A DNA stretch of 64,000 nt from an uncultured Clostridia bacterium (GTDB lineage Bacteria; Bacillota; Clostridia; Oscillospirales; Butyricicoccaceae). The notes beneath the pieces were generated by a model. It saw only the letters and a program-made list of their open reading frames with translations. It did not search any database and had not been told where the DNA came from. The stretch covers positions 1-64,000 of the forward strand of contig CAJUJQ010000002.1 in NCBI GenBank assembly GCA_910586575.1, given 5' to 3'. The position numbers and the translations under genes are program-made. Within the stretch, counting starts at the first letter, position 1. Each line of letters opens with the position of its first letter. Positions 15,001 to 24,271 of the stretch are shown one piece after another.

Positions 15001-16156
15001 TTTCCACACCGTCCCGCTGGCGGAACGGGAGCGCGCCGCGCTGACCGCCAATCAGGCGGAACGGCTCCTGTCCCGCATTCGCCAGATGGAAGGGGTACAG
15101 GGCTGTGTGCTGCTGTCCACCTGCAACCGCACCGAGCTGTATCTGCACGGAAGCCGCGACCCTGCTGCCGTCCTGCGGGACGTGTTCGCGGGGCTTCCCG
15201 CCGTGACGCGGGAGGGCGAAGCCGCCGCAAAGCACCTGTTCGCGGTCGCGGCAGGGCTGGAATCGCAGATTCTGGGCGACGGGCAGATTATCACACAGGT
15301 CGGCAATGCCATTGCGCTCGCGCGGCAGCAGCATACGGCGGACAGCCTGCTCGATTCTCTGTTCCGGCGCGCGGTGACGGCGGGTAAGCGGGTGAAAACC
15401 GAAACTGTCCTGAGCGCCGTTCCGGCGTCCGCCGCATGGCAGGGCGTGCGGCTGGCGGAGGACAGCCTCGGCAGCCTGCAAAACCGCCGCGCGGTTGTCA
15501 TCGGCAACGGTGAAATGGGACGGCTGGCGGCGCGGCTGCTGCGCGAAGCGGGCTGCGCGGTCACGGTTACGCTGCGCTCTTACCGGCACGGGGAAACCGT
15601 CGTCCCGGCGGGGTGCGCGACCCATCCTTACGACGACCGCTATGCGGCGCTTGAGGGCGCGGATGTCGTGGTTTCCGCAACGGCAAGCCCCCACTGCACC
15701 CTTTCCGCAGCGCCGTTCCTGACGCTTTGCGAACCGCCGCGCCTGCTGATTGACCTGGCTGTCCCGCGTGATATTTCCTCGGAAATCCGGGGGATTGACG
15801 GTGTGCGGGTCTATGATTTGGACGACCTTGGCGGGCAGGCGGACGAAAACCCGGAGGAGCGCCAGCGCGCGGAACGGATTTTAGTGGAGGAATTGGAAAA
15901 ATTCCGGCAGTGGGCGGCTTATCGCGAAGCCCTGCCGGAAATCGCCGCGCTGAAGGAGGAACTGCTCGACCGCCTGCGGCACGACCACAGCTATCCCGGC
16001 CTTTGCGCGTCCCGCGACGCCGAAGGGATGGCATGCCTTGCCGTCTGCAAAACCGCCGAGCTGCTACTCGGCGGCATGAAGGGCGCCATTGGGCGCGAAC
16101 AGCTGAAAACCTGCCTGGAACGTGTAAAAAGGGGGGCAAACCATGGAAAACGGTAA
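14975..16156 (+). CDS. hemA: Glutamyl-tRNA reductase HemA
   Basis: HemA reduces glutamyl-tRNA to glutamate-1-semialdehyde, the first step of C5-route tetrapyrrole synthesis, with NADPH. The 393-residue product has the active-site cysteine at residue 50 in LLSTCNRTELY, the catalytic-domain SQILGDGQIITQV, the NADP-binding VIGNGEMGRLAARLL and the C-terminal dimerisation helices. It is a little shorter than the usual 420. AAGGAGGG precedes a TTG at 14975, which I take as the start inside the end of cbiG. Its place in the operon links precursor supply to B12 demand under the riboswitch. Confidence 0.92.
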   Translation: MKLQMAGIDFHTVPLAERERAALTANQAERLLSRIRQMEGVQGCVLLSTCNRTELYLHGSRDPAAVLRDVFAGLPAVTREGEAAAKHLFAVAAGLESQILGDGQIITQVGNAIALARQQHTADSLLDSLFRRAVTAGKRVKTETVLSAVPASAAWQGVRLAEDSLGSLQNRRAVVIGNGEMGRLAARLLREAGCAVTVTLRSYRHGETVVPAGCATHPYDDRYAALEGADVVVSATASPHCTLSAAPFLTLCEPPRLLIDLAVPRDISSEIRGIDGVRVYDLDDLGGQADENPEERQRAERILVEELEKFRQWAAYREALPEIAALKEELLDRLRHDHSYPGLCASRDAEGMACLAVCKTAELLLGGMKGAIGREQLKTCLERVKRGANHGKR

Positions 16157-16877
16157 AATATATGTTATTGGGCTTGGCCCCGGCGGCAGGGCGCAAATGA
16201 CAGAACGCGCCGTGCGGGCGCTTGAAAAATGCGGCTGTATCGCGGGCTATGGGCTGTATTTGGAGCTGATTGCCGGGCTGATCGAGGGAAAGGAACGGAT
16301 TGAAACCGGCATGACGCGTGAAATTGACCGCTGCAAGGCGGCGCGTGACGCGGCGCTGTCCGGCAAAACGGTGGCGCTGGTGTCGTCCGGTGACGCGGGC
16401 GTTTACGGCATGGCGGGGCCGCTGCTTGAGGTGAGCGCGGGCTATGAAATCGACATTGAAATCATACCGGGCATCACCGCCGCCTGCTCGGGCGGGGCGC
16501 TGCTCGGCTCGCCGCTGACCTGTGATTTCGCGTGTGTCAGCCTGTCCGGCCTGCTCACCCCGTGGGAGGTGATCGAGCGGCGGCTGCGCGGCGCGGCGGC
16601 GGGGGATTTTGCAATTGCGCTGTACAACCCGGCGAGCAAAAAACGGACGGACGCGCTGCCGCGCGCGTGTGCCATCCTGCTGGAAACCCTGCCGCCGGAA
16701 ACCGTCTGCGGGCTGGTGCGCAGCATCGGGCGGGAGGGCGAGTCACGCGCGCTGACCACGCTCGGCGAGCTGGCGGCGCAGCCCTGCGACATGCTGACCA
16801 CCGTGTTCATCGGCAATTCCGCCACCCGCGTCATAGATGGCTGGATGGTCACGCCGAGAGGGTACCGCGGCGTATGA
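16143..16877 (+). CDS. cbiH: Cobalt-precorrin-3 C17-methyltransferase CbiH
   Basis: CbiH methylates C17 and contracts the ring of cobalt-precorrin-3. The 244-residue protein begins IYVIGLGPGGRAQMTERA and carries GKTVALVSSGDAGVYGMAGPLLE, PGITAACSGGALLGSPLTCDF, SLSGLLTPWEVIERRL and ALYNPASKKR, all diagnostic for the C17 enzyme. The start at 16143 lies inside the last codons of hemA, and the stop overlaps the next ATG. It is the single-domain form without the extra Fe-S domain seen in some relatives. Confidence 0.94.
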   Translation: MENGKIYVIGLGPGGRAQMTERAVRALEKCGCIAGYGLYLELIAGLIEGKERIETGMTREIDRCKAARDAALSGKTVALVSSGDAGVYGMAGPLLEVSAGYEIDIEIIPGITAACSGGALLGSPLTCDFACVSLSGLLTPWEVIERRLRGAAAGDFAIALYNPASKKRTDALPRACAILLETLPPETVCGLVRSIGREGESRALTTLGELAAQPCDMLTTVFIGNSATRVIDGWMVTPRGYRGV

Positions 16878-18064
16878 GGCTTCTGATTTTTTCGGGTACC
16901 AGCGAGGGGCACGCGCTGTGCCGGTTCCTTTCCGCGCGGGGCGCGCATGCCGATGTTTATGTCGCCACCGAATACGGCAAGGCCGTAATGGAACCGCTGC
17001 CGGGGATGACCGTGCATACCGGGCGGCTCTCGGCGGAGCAGCTTTCCGGGGAGATTGGCAGCGGCGCGCTGGTTGTGGACGCGACGCATCCCTATGCGCG
17101 GGAGGTCAGCGAAAATTTGCGCGCAGCGTGCCGGGACAGCGCCTATTTGCGGCTGCTCCGTCCGTGTATCGAGGAAGCGGGCGTTACCCGCGTGCCGGAC
17201 GCCGGCGCGGCGGCGGAATGGCTGAACCGGAATGCGTCCCGCGCACTGCTGGCGACCGGCAGCAAGGAGCTGCACGTTTTTACATCGGTCAGCGGCTACC
17301 GGAAGCGGTTGTTTCCACGCGTTTTGCCGAGCGCGGAAGCGATTGCGGCGTGTACCGCGCTGGGTTTCCCCGCGTCCCATATCATAGCGATGCAGGGGCC
17401 GTTCAGCAAGGAATTAAACACCGCCCTTTTGAAACAAATCCAAGCGGATGTGCTGGTTACCAAGGATACCGGCATGGCGGGCGGCTTCGCGGAAAAGGTT
17501 GCGGCAGCGCGGGAGGCGTCCGCCGCTGTGCTGGTTATTTCGCGCCCCGTGGAGGAAAGCGGGCAGACGCTGGACGAGGTACAGCGTCTGCTCGCGGAGC
17601 GGCTCGGACTGTGGGAGCCGCCGGAAATCCCGCCGCGCTTTCCGCTGTTTCTCCCGCTTGCGGGGTGCTGCGTGCTGGTCGTCGGCGCGGGAGCGGTTGC
17701 AGCGCGGCGGGTGCGCGTTTTGCGGCGGTTCGGCGCGCGGGTGCGGGTGGTCGCCCCGGAGAACCGCGCGGGGCTGGAAAACGTCATTTTGCGCGGGTTT
17801 CTCCCGTCCGACCTGGACGGGGCGGTGCTGGCGGTTGCGGCGGCGGATGACCGCGCGGTGAACCGGCAGGCCGCGGCGCTTTGCGCGGCGCGGGGAATCC
17901 CGGTCAGCGTTGCCGACCGCGCCGAGGAATCCACGTTCTATTTCCCGGCGATTTGCGAGGGGGACGGCTTGGTTGCGGGGCTGATTTCCACCGACGGGAA
18001 TCATAGAAAAGTGCGGGAAACCGCCGCGCAGATACGGAATTTACTCACAGGAGGTGCCAAATGA
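16874..18064 (+). CDS. cbiJ: Fusion: precorrin-6A reductase CbiJ + precorrin-2 dehydrogenase (SirC/CysG-N type)
   Basis: Two enzymes are joined in one 396-residue protein. Residues 1-245 are CbiJ: LLIFSGTSEGHALCRFL, VVDATHPYAREVSENL, RLLRPC, TGSKELHVF, RVLPS, and DVLVTKDTGMAGGFAEKVAAA. Residues 255-396 are the NAD-dependent precorrin-2 dehydrogenase: PLAGCCVLVVGAGAVAARRV, VAPE, LVVAAADDRAVN-like AVAAADDRAVNRQ and FYFPAICEGDGLVAGLISTDG. The first reduces cobalt-precorrin-6A; the second oxidises precorrin-2 to sirohydrochlorin, the substrate of CbiK. The two act at distant steps. The join is a short proline-rich linker (EPPEIPPRFP). Overlaps with cbiH and hemC are four bases each. No frameshift is needed to read it. 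Confidence 0.9.
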   Translation: MRLLIFSGTSEGHALCRFLSARGAHADVYVATEYGKAVMEPLPGMTVHTGRLSAEQLSGEIGSGALVVDATHPYAREVSENLRAACRDSAYLRLLRPCIEEAGVTRVPDAGAAAEWLNRNASRALLATGSKELHVFTSVSGYRKRLFPRVLPSAEAIAACTALGFPASHIIAMQGPFSKELNTALLKQIQADVLVTKDTGMAGGFAEKVAAAREASAAVLVISRPVEESGQTLDEVQRLLAERLGLWEPPEIPPRFPLFLPLAGCCVLVVGAGAVAARRVRVLRRFGARVRVVAPENRAGLENVILRGFLPSDLDGAVLAVAAADDRAVNRQAAALCAARGIPVSVADRAEESTFYFPAICEGDGLVAGLISTDGNHRKVRETAAQIRNLLTGGAK

Positions 18065-18936
18065 AAGCCATTCGTGTGGGAAGCCGGGAAAGCCGGCTTG
18101 CCGTCGCGCAGGCGGAAGAGGTGATTGCCCGCCTTGGCGTCCCCTGCGAGCTGGTGACGATGAAAACCACCGGCGACAAGATCCTTGACCGCACGCTGGA
18201 CAAGGTGGGCGGCAAGGGGCTGTTCGTCCGGGAGCTTGACTGTGCGCTGGCGGAGGGCAGGATTGAGTTGGCGGTACACAGCCTGAAGGATTTGCCGATG
18301 GAGCAGCCGGACGGGTTCCCGGTTGTGGCATATTCGCCGCGCGAGGATGCGCGGGATGCGCTTGTCCTGCCGGAGGGCGTCGGGAAGCTGAACCCCGCGA
18401 AGCCCATCGGCTGCGCGAGCGCCCGCAGAAGGGTACAGCTCGGGGCGCTGTTCCCCGGCGCAGCCATCGAACCGGTGCGGGGCAATGTGCTCACGCGGCT
18501 GCAAAAGCTGGACGCGGGGCAGTACGGCGCGCTGGTGCTGGCGGCTGCGGGGCTGCGGCGGCTCGGACTGGAACACCGGATTTCCCGCCTGTTTTCGCCG
18601 GAGGAGCTGCTGCCCGCTGCCGGTCAGGGGATTTTAGCGGTACAGGCACGGGCGGACGGCTGCACGGAATTATTTGCAGGGCTGGATTGTGCGGAATCCC
18701 GTATTTGTGCCGCTGCGGAACGGGCGGTGGTGCGCGGCCTGGACGGCGGCTGCTTTGCGCCGATTGCCGCATATGCGGAATGCAGCGGAACGCGTGTCCG
18801 GGTGCGCGGGCTGTACGCGCCGAAGGGAGCCATTTGGCGTGCCGAAGCGTGCGGGGAAACCGCCGACGCGGAAACGCTGGGATTGGAAGTGGCACATCAG
18901 CTGTTGTGCCAGGCGAAGGAGGGGGAAGCATGGTAA
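18061..18936 (+). CDS. hemC: Hydroxymethylbilane synthase HemC
   Basis: HemC condenses four porphobilinogen molecules into hydroxymethylbilane using a covalent dipyrromethane cofactor. The 291-residue product has RVGSRESRLAVAQAEEV, TTGDKILDRTLDKVGGKGLFVRELD, HSLKDLPMEQPDG, GCASARRRVQL, RGNVLTRLQKLD and the cofactor-cysteine region RGLDGGCFAPIAAY. It is somewhat shorter than the 310-residue norm at the C-terminus. The ribosome binding site AGGAGG lies in the end of cbiJ. Its substrate must come from HemB, which is not encoded in this window. Confidence 0.94.
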   Translation: MKAIRVGSRESRLAVAQAEEVIARLGVPCELVTMKTTGDKILDRTLDKVGGKGLFVRELDCALAEGRIELAVHSLKDLPMEQPDGFPVVAYSPREDARDALVLPEGVGKLNPAKPIGCASARRRVQLGALFPGAAIEPVRGNVLTRLQKLDAGQYGALVLAAAGLRRLGLEHRISRLFSPEELLPAAGQGILAVQARADGCTELFAGLDCAESRICAAAERAVVRGLDGGCFAPIAAYAECSGTRVRVRGLYAPKGAIWRAEACGETADAETLGLEVAHQLLCQAKEGEAW

Positions 18937-20417
18937 CGCTGGTTGGCGCTGGCCCTGGCGGGCGCGGGCTGCTGACGATTGCGGGCGCGGAAGCGCTCCG
19001 GCAGGCGGATGTTGTGATTTATGACCGGCTGGTCAGCGCGGATATTCTCGCGCTGATTCCGGAAAACGCCGTGCGGGTCGATGCCGGCAAGGAAAATTCC
19101 CGGCACACCCTCCCACAGGAAGAGATGAACGAATTGCTGGTGAAATACGCGCGGGGCGGCGGGAACGTTGTCCGGCTCAAGGGCGGCGATTGTTTCCTGT
19201 TCGGGCGTGGCGGCGAAGAGTGCGAGTTTTTGAAGCTGCACGGTATTCCGTTCCGGGTGGTTCCGGGGGTTACGAGCGCGCTGGCCGCGCCCGCGTTTGC
19301 GGGCATCCCGGTCACGCACCGCGATTTCTGCGCTTCTGTGCATATCGTCACGGCGCATGCCAAGAAAAACGGGCCGCTGAAAATCGACTATGAAAGCCTT
19401 GTCCGGCTGCGCGGGACGCTGGTATTTTTGATGGGCGTGACCGCGCTTTCCGAGGTCTGCGCGGGGCTGCTCGCGGCGGGCATCGAACCGGATACCCCGG
19501 CGGCGGTTGTGGAGAACGGCGCGCGCCCGAACCAGCGCAAGGCGGTTTCGACCGTTGCCGCCCTGCCGGAGCGGGCGCGGGAAATGACGCTCAAAAGCCC
19601 GGCGGTCATCGTTGTCGGCAGGGTTTGTACCCTCAGCGGGGCTATTGACTGGTTCACGCCGCTGCCGCTGCACGGGAAAACCATTGCGGTTACCCGCCCA
19701 AAGGAGCGGGCGGGCAGCCTTTCCCAAAAGCTGCGCGCGCTGGGCGCGGAGGTGCTGGAATGCCCTTGTATCGAGAGCGTTTTAAGAACGGATTTATCGG
19801 AGCTGCGCGGCGCGCTCGGCGGCGTCTTTGACTGGGCGGTATTCACCAGCCCGACCGGGGTGCGTATGGCGGTGCGCGCGCTGCGGGAGATTGGGCACGA
19901 CCTGCGGGCGCTGTACGGCATGAAGCTTGCGGCGACCGGCAAAGCTACAGCCGAGGTGCTGGCGGAATATGGCCTGACCGCTGATTTAATCCCCGGAACC
20001 TATGACGGCGCGCACCTTGCGGAGGCCCTGCTGAAGGAGGTGCCGGACGGCGGCGCGGTGCTTCTCCTGCGTGCGGCGGGCGGCAGCCCCGAGCTGCCGG
20101 AACGGCTGCGGAAAGCGGGGATAACGGCTGCCGATATCCGGCTTTATGATACGCGGCCTCCGGCGGGTGGCGTGCCCGGCCTGCGGGAGCGGCTTGCCGC
20201 CGGGACGGTTGACGCGGCAGCGTTTACAAGCGCGTCAACGGTGCGGGGCTTCTTGCAGGCGGCGCAGGGCTGCGACCTGTCCGGGCTTGCCGCCGTATGC
20301 ATTGGGCAGCAGACCGCGCGGGAAGCGGAGCGCGGCGGGCTCACTGTAAAAATTGCGAAAAACGCCACGATTGACGACCTGACAAATTGTATCTTGGAGG
20401 TGCTTTCAGATGTTTGA
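18930..20417 (+). CDS. cobA-hemD: Fusion: uroporphyrinogen-III C-methyltransferase CobA + uroporphyrinogen-III synthase HemD
   Basis: This 495-residue fusion closes the ring (HemD) and then methylates C2 and C7 (CobA/SUMT) to give precorrin-2. Residues 1-245 are CobA: TLVGAGPGGRGLLTIAGAEAL, VIYDRLVS, RLKGGDCFLFGRGGEE, PGVTSALAAPAFAGIPVTHR, TLVFLMG, and ENGARPNQR. Residues 250-495 are HemD: GKTIAVTRPKERAGSLSQKL, FTSPTGVR and FTSASTVRGFL. This fusion is common in Clostridia and commits uroporphyrinogen to the B12/sirohaem branch. ATG at 18930 overlaps the hemC stop. The longer frame upstream lies inside hemC and is not used. Confidence 0.94.
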   Translation: MVTLVGAGPGGRGLLTIAGAEALRQADVVIYDRLVSADILALIPENAVRVDAGKENSRHTLPQEEMNELLVKYARGGGNVVRLKGGDCFLFGRGGEECEFLKLHGIPFRVVPGVTSALAAPAFAGIPVTHRDFCASVHIVTAHAKKNGPLKIDYESLVRLRGTLVFLMGVTALSEVCAGLLAAGIEPDTPAAVVENGARPNQRKAVSTVAALPERAREMTLKSPAVIVVGRVCTLSGAIDWFTPLPLHGKTIAVTRPKERAGSLSQKLRALGAEVLECPCIESVLRTDLSELRGALGGVFDWAVFTSPTGVRMAVRALREIGHDLRALYGMKLAATGKATAEVLAEYGLTADLIPGTYDGAHLAEALLKEVPDGGAVLLLRAAGGSPELPERLRKAGITAADIRLYDTRPPAGGVPGLRERLAAGTVDAAAFTSASTVRGFLQAAQGCDLSGLAAVCIGQQTAREAERGGLTVKIAKNATIDDLTNCILEVLSDV

Positions 20418-21711
20418 CCATACAACACGGCCGGAATCGGCAGCGCTGTTTGAACGCGCCCAAAGGGTGCTCCCCGGCGGGGTCAATTCCCCGGTGCGCG
20501 CGTTCCGCGCGGTAGGCGGCATACCGCCGTTCCTCGTGCGCGGCGAGGGCTGCCGCGTCTGGGACGCGGACGGCAGGGAATACCTGGACTTCGTCGGCTC
20601 CTGGGGGCCGCTGATTCTGGGGCACAGCCATCCGGAGGTGCTGGAAGCCGTCGCCGAAGCCATGCGGGACGGGCTGTCCTTTGGCGCGCCGACCGCACGG
20701 GAGGTCGAAATGGCGGAGCTGTTGGCCGAAATCGTCCCGCACATCGACATGGTGCGCATGGTCAATTCGGGCACCGAGGCGGTCATGAGCGCGGTGCGCG
20801 TGGCGCGCGGCGTGACCGGGCGCGGCAAGCTCATCAAATTTGACGGCTGCTATCACGGCCATTCCGACGCGATGCTCGTCGGCGCAGGCTCGGGCGCGCT
20901 GACCCAGGGCGTGCCGGATTCCGCCGGGGTGACGGCGGGCGCGGCGCAGGATACGCTGCTCGCGAAATATAACGATTTATCCTCGGTTTCGGCACTGTTT
21001 GACGCCAACCGGGGGCAGGTTGCGGCGGTCATTGTGGAGCCGGTCGCCGCCAATATGGGCGTTGTCCCGCCTGAGGAAGGTTTTCTGCAAGGGCTGCGCG
21101 GCTTGTGCGACCGCAACGGCGCGCTGCTGATTTTCGACGAGGTGATTACCGGCTTCCGGCTCGGGCTGGGCGGTGCGCAGGCATTTTTTGGCGTGCGGGC
21201 AGACCTTGTCACCTTCGGGAAAATCATCGGCGGCGGGATGCCGGTCGGCGCTTACGCGGGGCGGCGTGAGTTGATGAGCCAGGTCGCCCCGACCGGGCCA
21301 ATCTATCAGGCGGGGACGCTTTCGGGCAACCCCGTGGCAATGGCGGCGGGGATTTCCCAGCTGCGAATTTTGCATAGCCACCCGGAATATTACACGCAGA
21401 TTGCGGAAAACGCCTCGTTTATGGCGGAAAAGCTGCGGGAAGCTGCCCAAAAGCACGGTATTCCCATGCAGGTCAACCAATGCGGCGCGCTGCTCTGCCC
21501 CTACTTTACAGAAACGCCAGTGCGCTCGTTTGACGGCGCGAAAGCGTCCGATTTGAACCGGTTCCGCGCGTATTTCCATGAAATGCTGGGACGCGGAATT
21601 TATCTGGCGCCGTCGCAGTATGAGGCGGTGTTTGTGAACGTCAGCCACAGCAGGGCGGATATCGAAACCGCCTGCGCGGCAGCAGAAGAAAGCCTCGCGG
21701 CGCTTACGTGA
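20410..21711 (+). CDS. hemL: Glutamate-1-semialdehyde 2,1-aminomutase HemL
   Basis: HemL, a PLP enzyme, converts glutamate-1-semialdehyde to 5-aminolevulinate and so completes the first step begun by HemA. The 433-residue protein has LPGGVNSPVRAFRAVGG, MVNSGTEAVMSAVR, KFDGCYHGHSDAMLV, IFDEVITGFRLG and the PLP lysine at residue 271 in VTFGKIIGGGMPVGAYAG. TLSGNPVAMAAG is also characteristic. GGAGG lies in the end of cobA-hemD. Full length and all catalytic residues are present. Confidence 0.96.
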   Translation: MFDHTTRPESAALFERAQRVLPGGVNSPVRAFRAVGGIPPFLVRGEGCRVWDADGREYLDFVGSWGPLILGHSHPEVLEAVAEAMRDGLSFGAPTAREVEMAELLAEIVPHIDMVRMVNSGTEAVMSAVRVARGVTGRGKLIKFDGCYHGHSDAMLVGAGSGALTQGVPDSAGVTAGAAQDTLLAKYNDLSSVSALFDANRGQVAAVIVEPVAANMGVVPPEEGFLQGLRGLCDRNGALLIFDEVITGFRLGLGGAQAFFGVRADLVTFGKIIGGGMPVGAYAGRRELMSQVAPTGPIYQAGTLSGNPVAMAAGISQLRILHSHPEYYTQIAENASFMAEKLREAAQKHGIPMQVNQCGALLCPYFTETPVRSFDGAKASDLNRFRAYFHEMLGRGIYLAPSQYEAVFVNVSHSRADIETACAAAEESLAALT

Positions 21712-21727
21712 AAGGAACGGGAAGTAA

Positions 21728-22927
21728 ATGCGTCACTTTACGATTATCGGCGCGGGGCTGGGCGCGGCGGACGGACTGACCGGCGAGGCAAGGGCGGCGC
21801 TGCTTGCGGCGGAGCGCGTGTTTGGCACGCGGCGGCTGGCGGAGCAGCTTTCAGAACTGCGGGAAATTGAGTGCTGCCCATTCTCTGCCCTGGCGGAGCG
21901 CGCGCGGGAATCGGGCGCGGAACGCGCGGCAGTGCTGGTTTCCGGCGACCCCGGCTTTTTCAGCGCGGCGCAGGCACTCCGGCAGGCGCTTCTGCCCTGC
22001 GGCGAGGTGGAAACCCTCTGCGGGGTGAGCAGCTTGCAGGCATTTTGTGCGCGGCTGGGCGCGCGCTGGGACGATGCGTTGTTTGTCAGCCTGCATGGGC
22101 GGGCGGGCAGCCTGCTGGGCGCTGCAAGCTATCACAAAAAAGTGTTTGCGCTCACCGGCGGGGAACGGCGCGCCGACGCGCTTTGCCGGGAGCTTGCCCG
22201 GGCGGGGCTGGGGGAAATCCCGGTCGCGCTGGGTAAAAACCTCGGCGGGGCGGACGAGCGCATTTTCCGGGGTACGGCGGCGCAGGCGGCGGTGCTGGAA
22301 TGCGGCGACCTCGCGGTGCTGCTGGTGCAGAACCCGCACCCGGCGGAGCCGTCCCGCGCGCTGTTTGACTGTGATTTCGTTCGGGGCAACGTCCCCATGA
22401 CCAAGCAGGAGATACGATGGACGGCGGCGGCGCTGCTCTCCCCGCAGCCCGAGGGCGTTGTATATGATATCGGCGCGGGAACCGGCTCGGTGGCGATCGA
22501 GCTGGGGCGGCGGGCATATCGCGGCACGGTGTTCGCCATCGAGCGCAAGCCGGAAGCGCTTACTTTGATTGAGCAGAACCGGCGGGCGCTGGGAGGCTTC
22601 AACGTCCTGCCCGTGGAGGGGCGCGCCCCCGAAGCGTTGGAGCCGCTTCCCGCGCCGGACGTGGTTTTTATCGGCGGCTCAGGCGGGAACCTTTGTGAAA
22701 TCCTGCGGCTGCTGCATGGCAAAAACCCGGCGGCGCGCGTTGTTATCAGCGCCATTACGCTGGAAACGCTGGGGGAAGCGCGCCGAGCCCTGCGCGAATG
22801 CGGTTTTGAAGGGGTGGAGGTCTGTCAGCTGGCATCCGCGCGCGGCAAGACGGTCGGCGGCTGCACCATGATGGCCGCGAATAATCCGGTTTTCCTGATT
22901 TCCGGGGGAGGGCAGCACCGTGCATGA
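21728..22927 (+). CDS. cbiET: Fusion CbiE-CbiT: cobalt-precorrin-7 C5-methyltransferase / C15-methyltransferase (decarboxylating)
   Basis: The 399-residue protein joins CbiE (about residues 1-205, tetrapyrrole methylase fold with TIIGAGLGAADGLTGEA, VLVSGDPGFFSAA and GVSSLQAFCARLG) to CbiT (about 210-399, class I SAM methylase with MTKQEIR, VVYDIGAGTGSVAIELGR, VFIGGSGGNL and VISAITLET). Together they methylate C5 and C15 and decarboxylate the C12 acetate, giving cobalt-precorrin-8. The aerobic counterpart CobL is the same fusion, so this one is well known. It begins 16 bases after hemL with AAAGGA upstream and overlaps cbiA by eight bases. Confidence 0.94.
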   Translation: MRHFTIIGAGLGAADGLTGEARAALLAAERVFGTRRLAEQLSELREIECCPFSALAERARESGAERAAVLVSGDPGFFSAAQALRQALLPCGEVETLCGVSSLQAFCARLGARWDDALFVSLHGRAGSLLGAASYHKKVFALTGGERRADALCRELARAGLGEIPVALGKNLGGADERIFRGTAAQAAVLECGDLAVLLVQNPHPAEPSRALFDCDFVRGNVPMTKQEIRWTAAALLSPQPEGVVYDIGAGTGSVAIELGRRAYRGTVFAIERKPEALTLIEQNRRALGGFNVLPVEGRAPEALEPLPAPDVVFIGGSGGNLCEILRLLHGKNPAARVVISAITLETLGEARRALRECGFEGVEVCQLASARGKTVGGCTMMAANNPVFLISGGGQHRA

Positions 22928-24266
22928 CCGCATTTTAATTGCCGGGACCGGTTCGGGCTGCGGCAAAACGACCGTGACAAGCGCGGTGCTGCGGGCGCTG
23001 CAACGGCGGGGCGTGCCGCTGCGGGCGTTCAAGTGCGGGCCGGACTACATCGACCCCATGTTCCATACCGCCGTGCTGGGCATACCGTCCCGAAACCTTG
23101 ATCTTTTCTTTGAGGATGGGACCGGGGTGCGCGGACAGCTCGCGCGGGCGCTGCCGCCGGGGGCGGTCGGCGTGATGGAGGGCGTGATGGGCTTTTATGA
23201 TGGGATATCGGGCACGACCGATACCGCATCCGCCGCCCATCTCGCGCGCGTGGCGGGAACGCCCGCCGTGCTGGTCGCGCGCCCGAAGGGACAGTCGCTG
23301 TCGCTTGCGGCGGTGCTGAAGGGCTTCCGTGAGTTCGCACCCAACACGGCGGCAGGGGTGATCCTGAACGGCGTTTCACACGGGATGTATCCGTTTTACC
23401 GTGAAATCGCGGAGAAATCCGGACTGAAGGTTTACGGCTATTTGCCGGAGCTGCCGGAAGCGTCCATTCCCGAACGCCACCTTGGGCTTGTCACCGCGCA
23501 GGAGATGGAGCGCTTGCAGGAAAAGCTCGACCTGCTTGCCGGCGCGGCGGAGGACGGGATTGACCTGGACGGCCTGCTCACGCTTGCGCGGGGCGCGTCG
23601 GCGCTGGCAGACGAAACTGCCCCGCTGCTTCCGGCCTGCAAACAACGGCTGCGCGTCGCGGTTGCGCGGGACACGGCGTTTTGCTTTTACTATGAGGATA
23701 ACCTTGATGTTTTGCGCGCACTGGGCGCGGAAATCGTGCCGTTTTCGCCGCTGCTGGACGCGGGATTGCCGCCGGGGATAGACGGGCTGTATCTTGGCGG
23801 CGGCTACCCCGAGCTGCACGCGGCGCGCCTTGCAGGGAACGCTTCCATGCGGGAGGCGGTGCGCCGGGCGGTCAGCGGCGGCCTGCCCACCATTGCGGAG
23901 TGCGGCGGATTCCTCTATCTGCACGAAACCCTGTCCGGCGCGGATGGGATTCCTTACCCCATGGCGGGGGTGCTCCCCGGCGGCGCGCGGCTGACCACGC
24001 AGCTGCAAAACTTCGGCTATGTGACACTCACCGCGCAGCGGCCTTCCCTGCTTGCGGACGAGGGGCAAAGCATCCGCGCGCATGAATTCCACTACGCCTG
24101 CGCCCCCGACTGCGGCGGCGCGTTCCGCGCGGAAAAGCCGAACGGCAGGGCGTGGGACTGCGTACAGGCAACCGATACCCTTTATGCGGGCTTCCCGCAT
24201 TTATATTTTCGTTCCAACCTTGATTTTGCGGCGCGGTTCCTCCGGGCATGCGCCGCGGGGAGATGA
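22920..24266 (+). CDS. cbiA: Cobyrinic acid a,c-diamide synthase CbiA
   Basis: CbiA amidates the a and c side chains of cobyrinic acid with glutamine and ATP. The 448-residue protein has an N-terminal dethiobiotin-synthetase-like ATP domain (AGTGSGCGKTTVTSAVLRAL, KCGPDYIDPMFHTA, GVMGFYDG) and a C-terminal class I-like glutaminase with the catalytic cysteine in IAECGGFLYLHETL and the conserved GVLPGGARLTTQLQNFGYVTL and HEFHYA. It starts at a GTG (22920) within the last codons of cbiET. Length is typical for CbiA/CobB. Confidence 0.94.
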   Translation: MHDRILIAGTGSGCGKTTVTSAVLRALQRRGVPLRAFKCGPDYIDPMFHTAVLGIPSRNLDLFFEDGTGVRGQLARALPPGAVGVMEGVMGFYDGISGTTDTASAAHLARVAGTPAVLVARPKGQSLSLAAVLKGFREFAPNTAAGVILNGVSHGMYPFYREIAEKSGLKVYGYLPELPEASIPERHLGLVTAQEMERLQEKLDLLAGAAEDGIDLDGLLTLARGASALADETAPLLPACKQRLRVAVARDTAFCFYYEDNLDVLRALGAEIVPFSPLLDAGLPPGIDGLYLGGGYPELHAARLAGNASMREAVRRAVSGGLPTIAECGGFLYLHETLSGADGIPYPMAGVLPGGARLTTQLQNFGYVTLTAQRPSLLADEGQSIRAHEFHYACAPDCGGAFRAEKPNGRAWDCVQATDTLYAGFPHLYFRSNLDFAARFLRACAAGR

Positions 24267-24271
24267 CTTGA

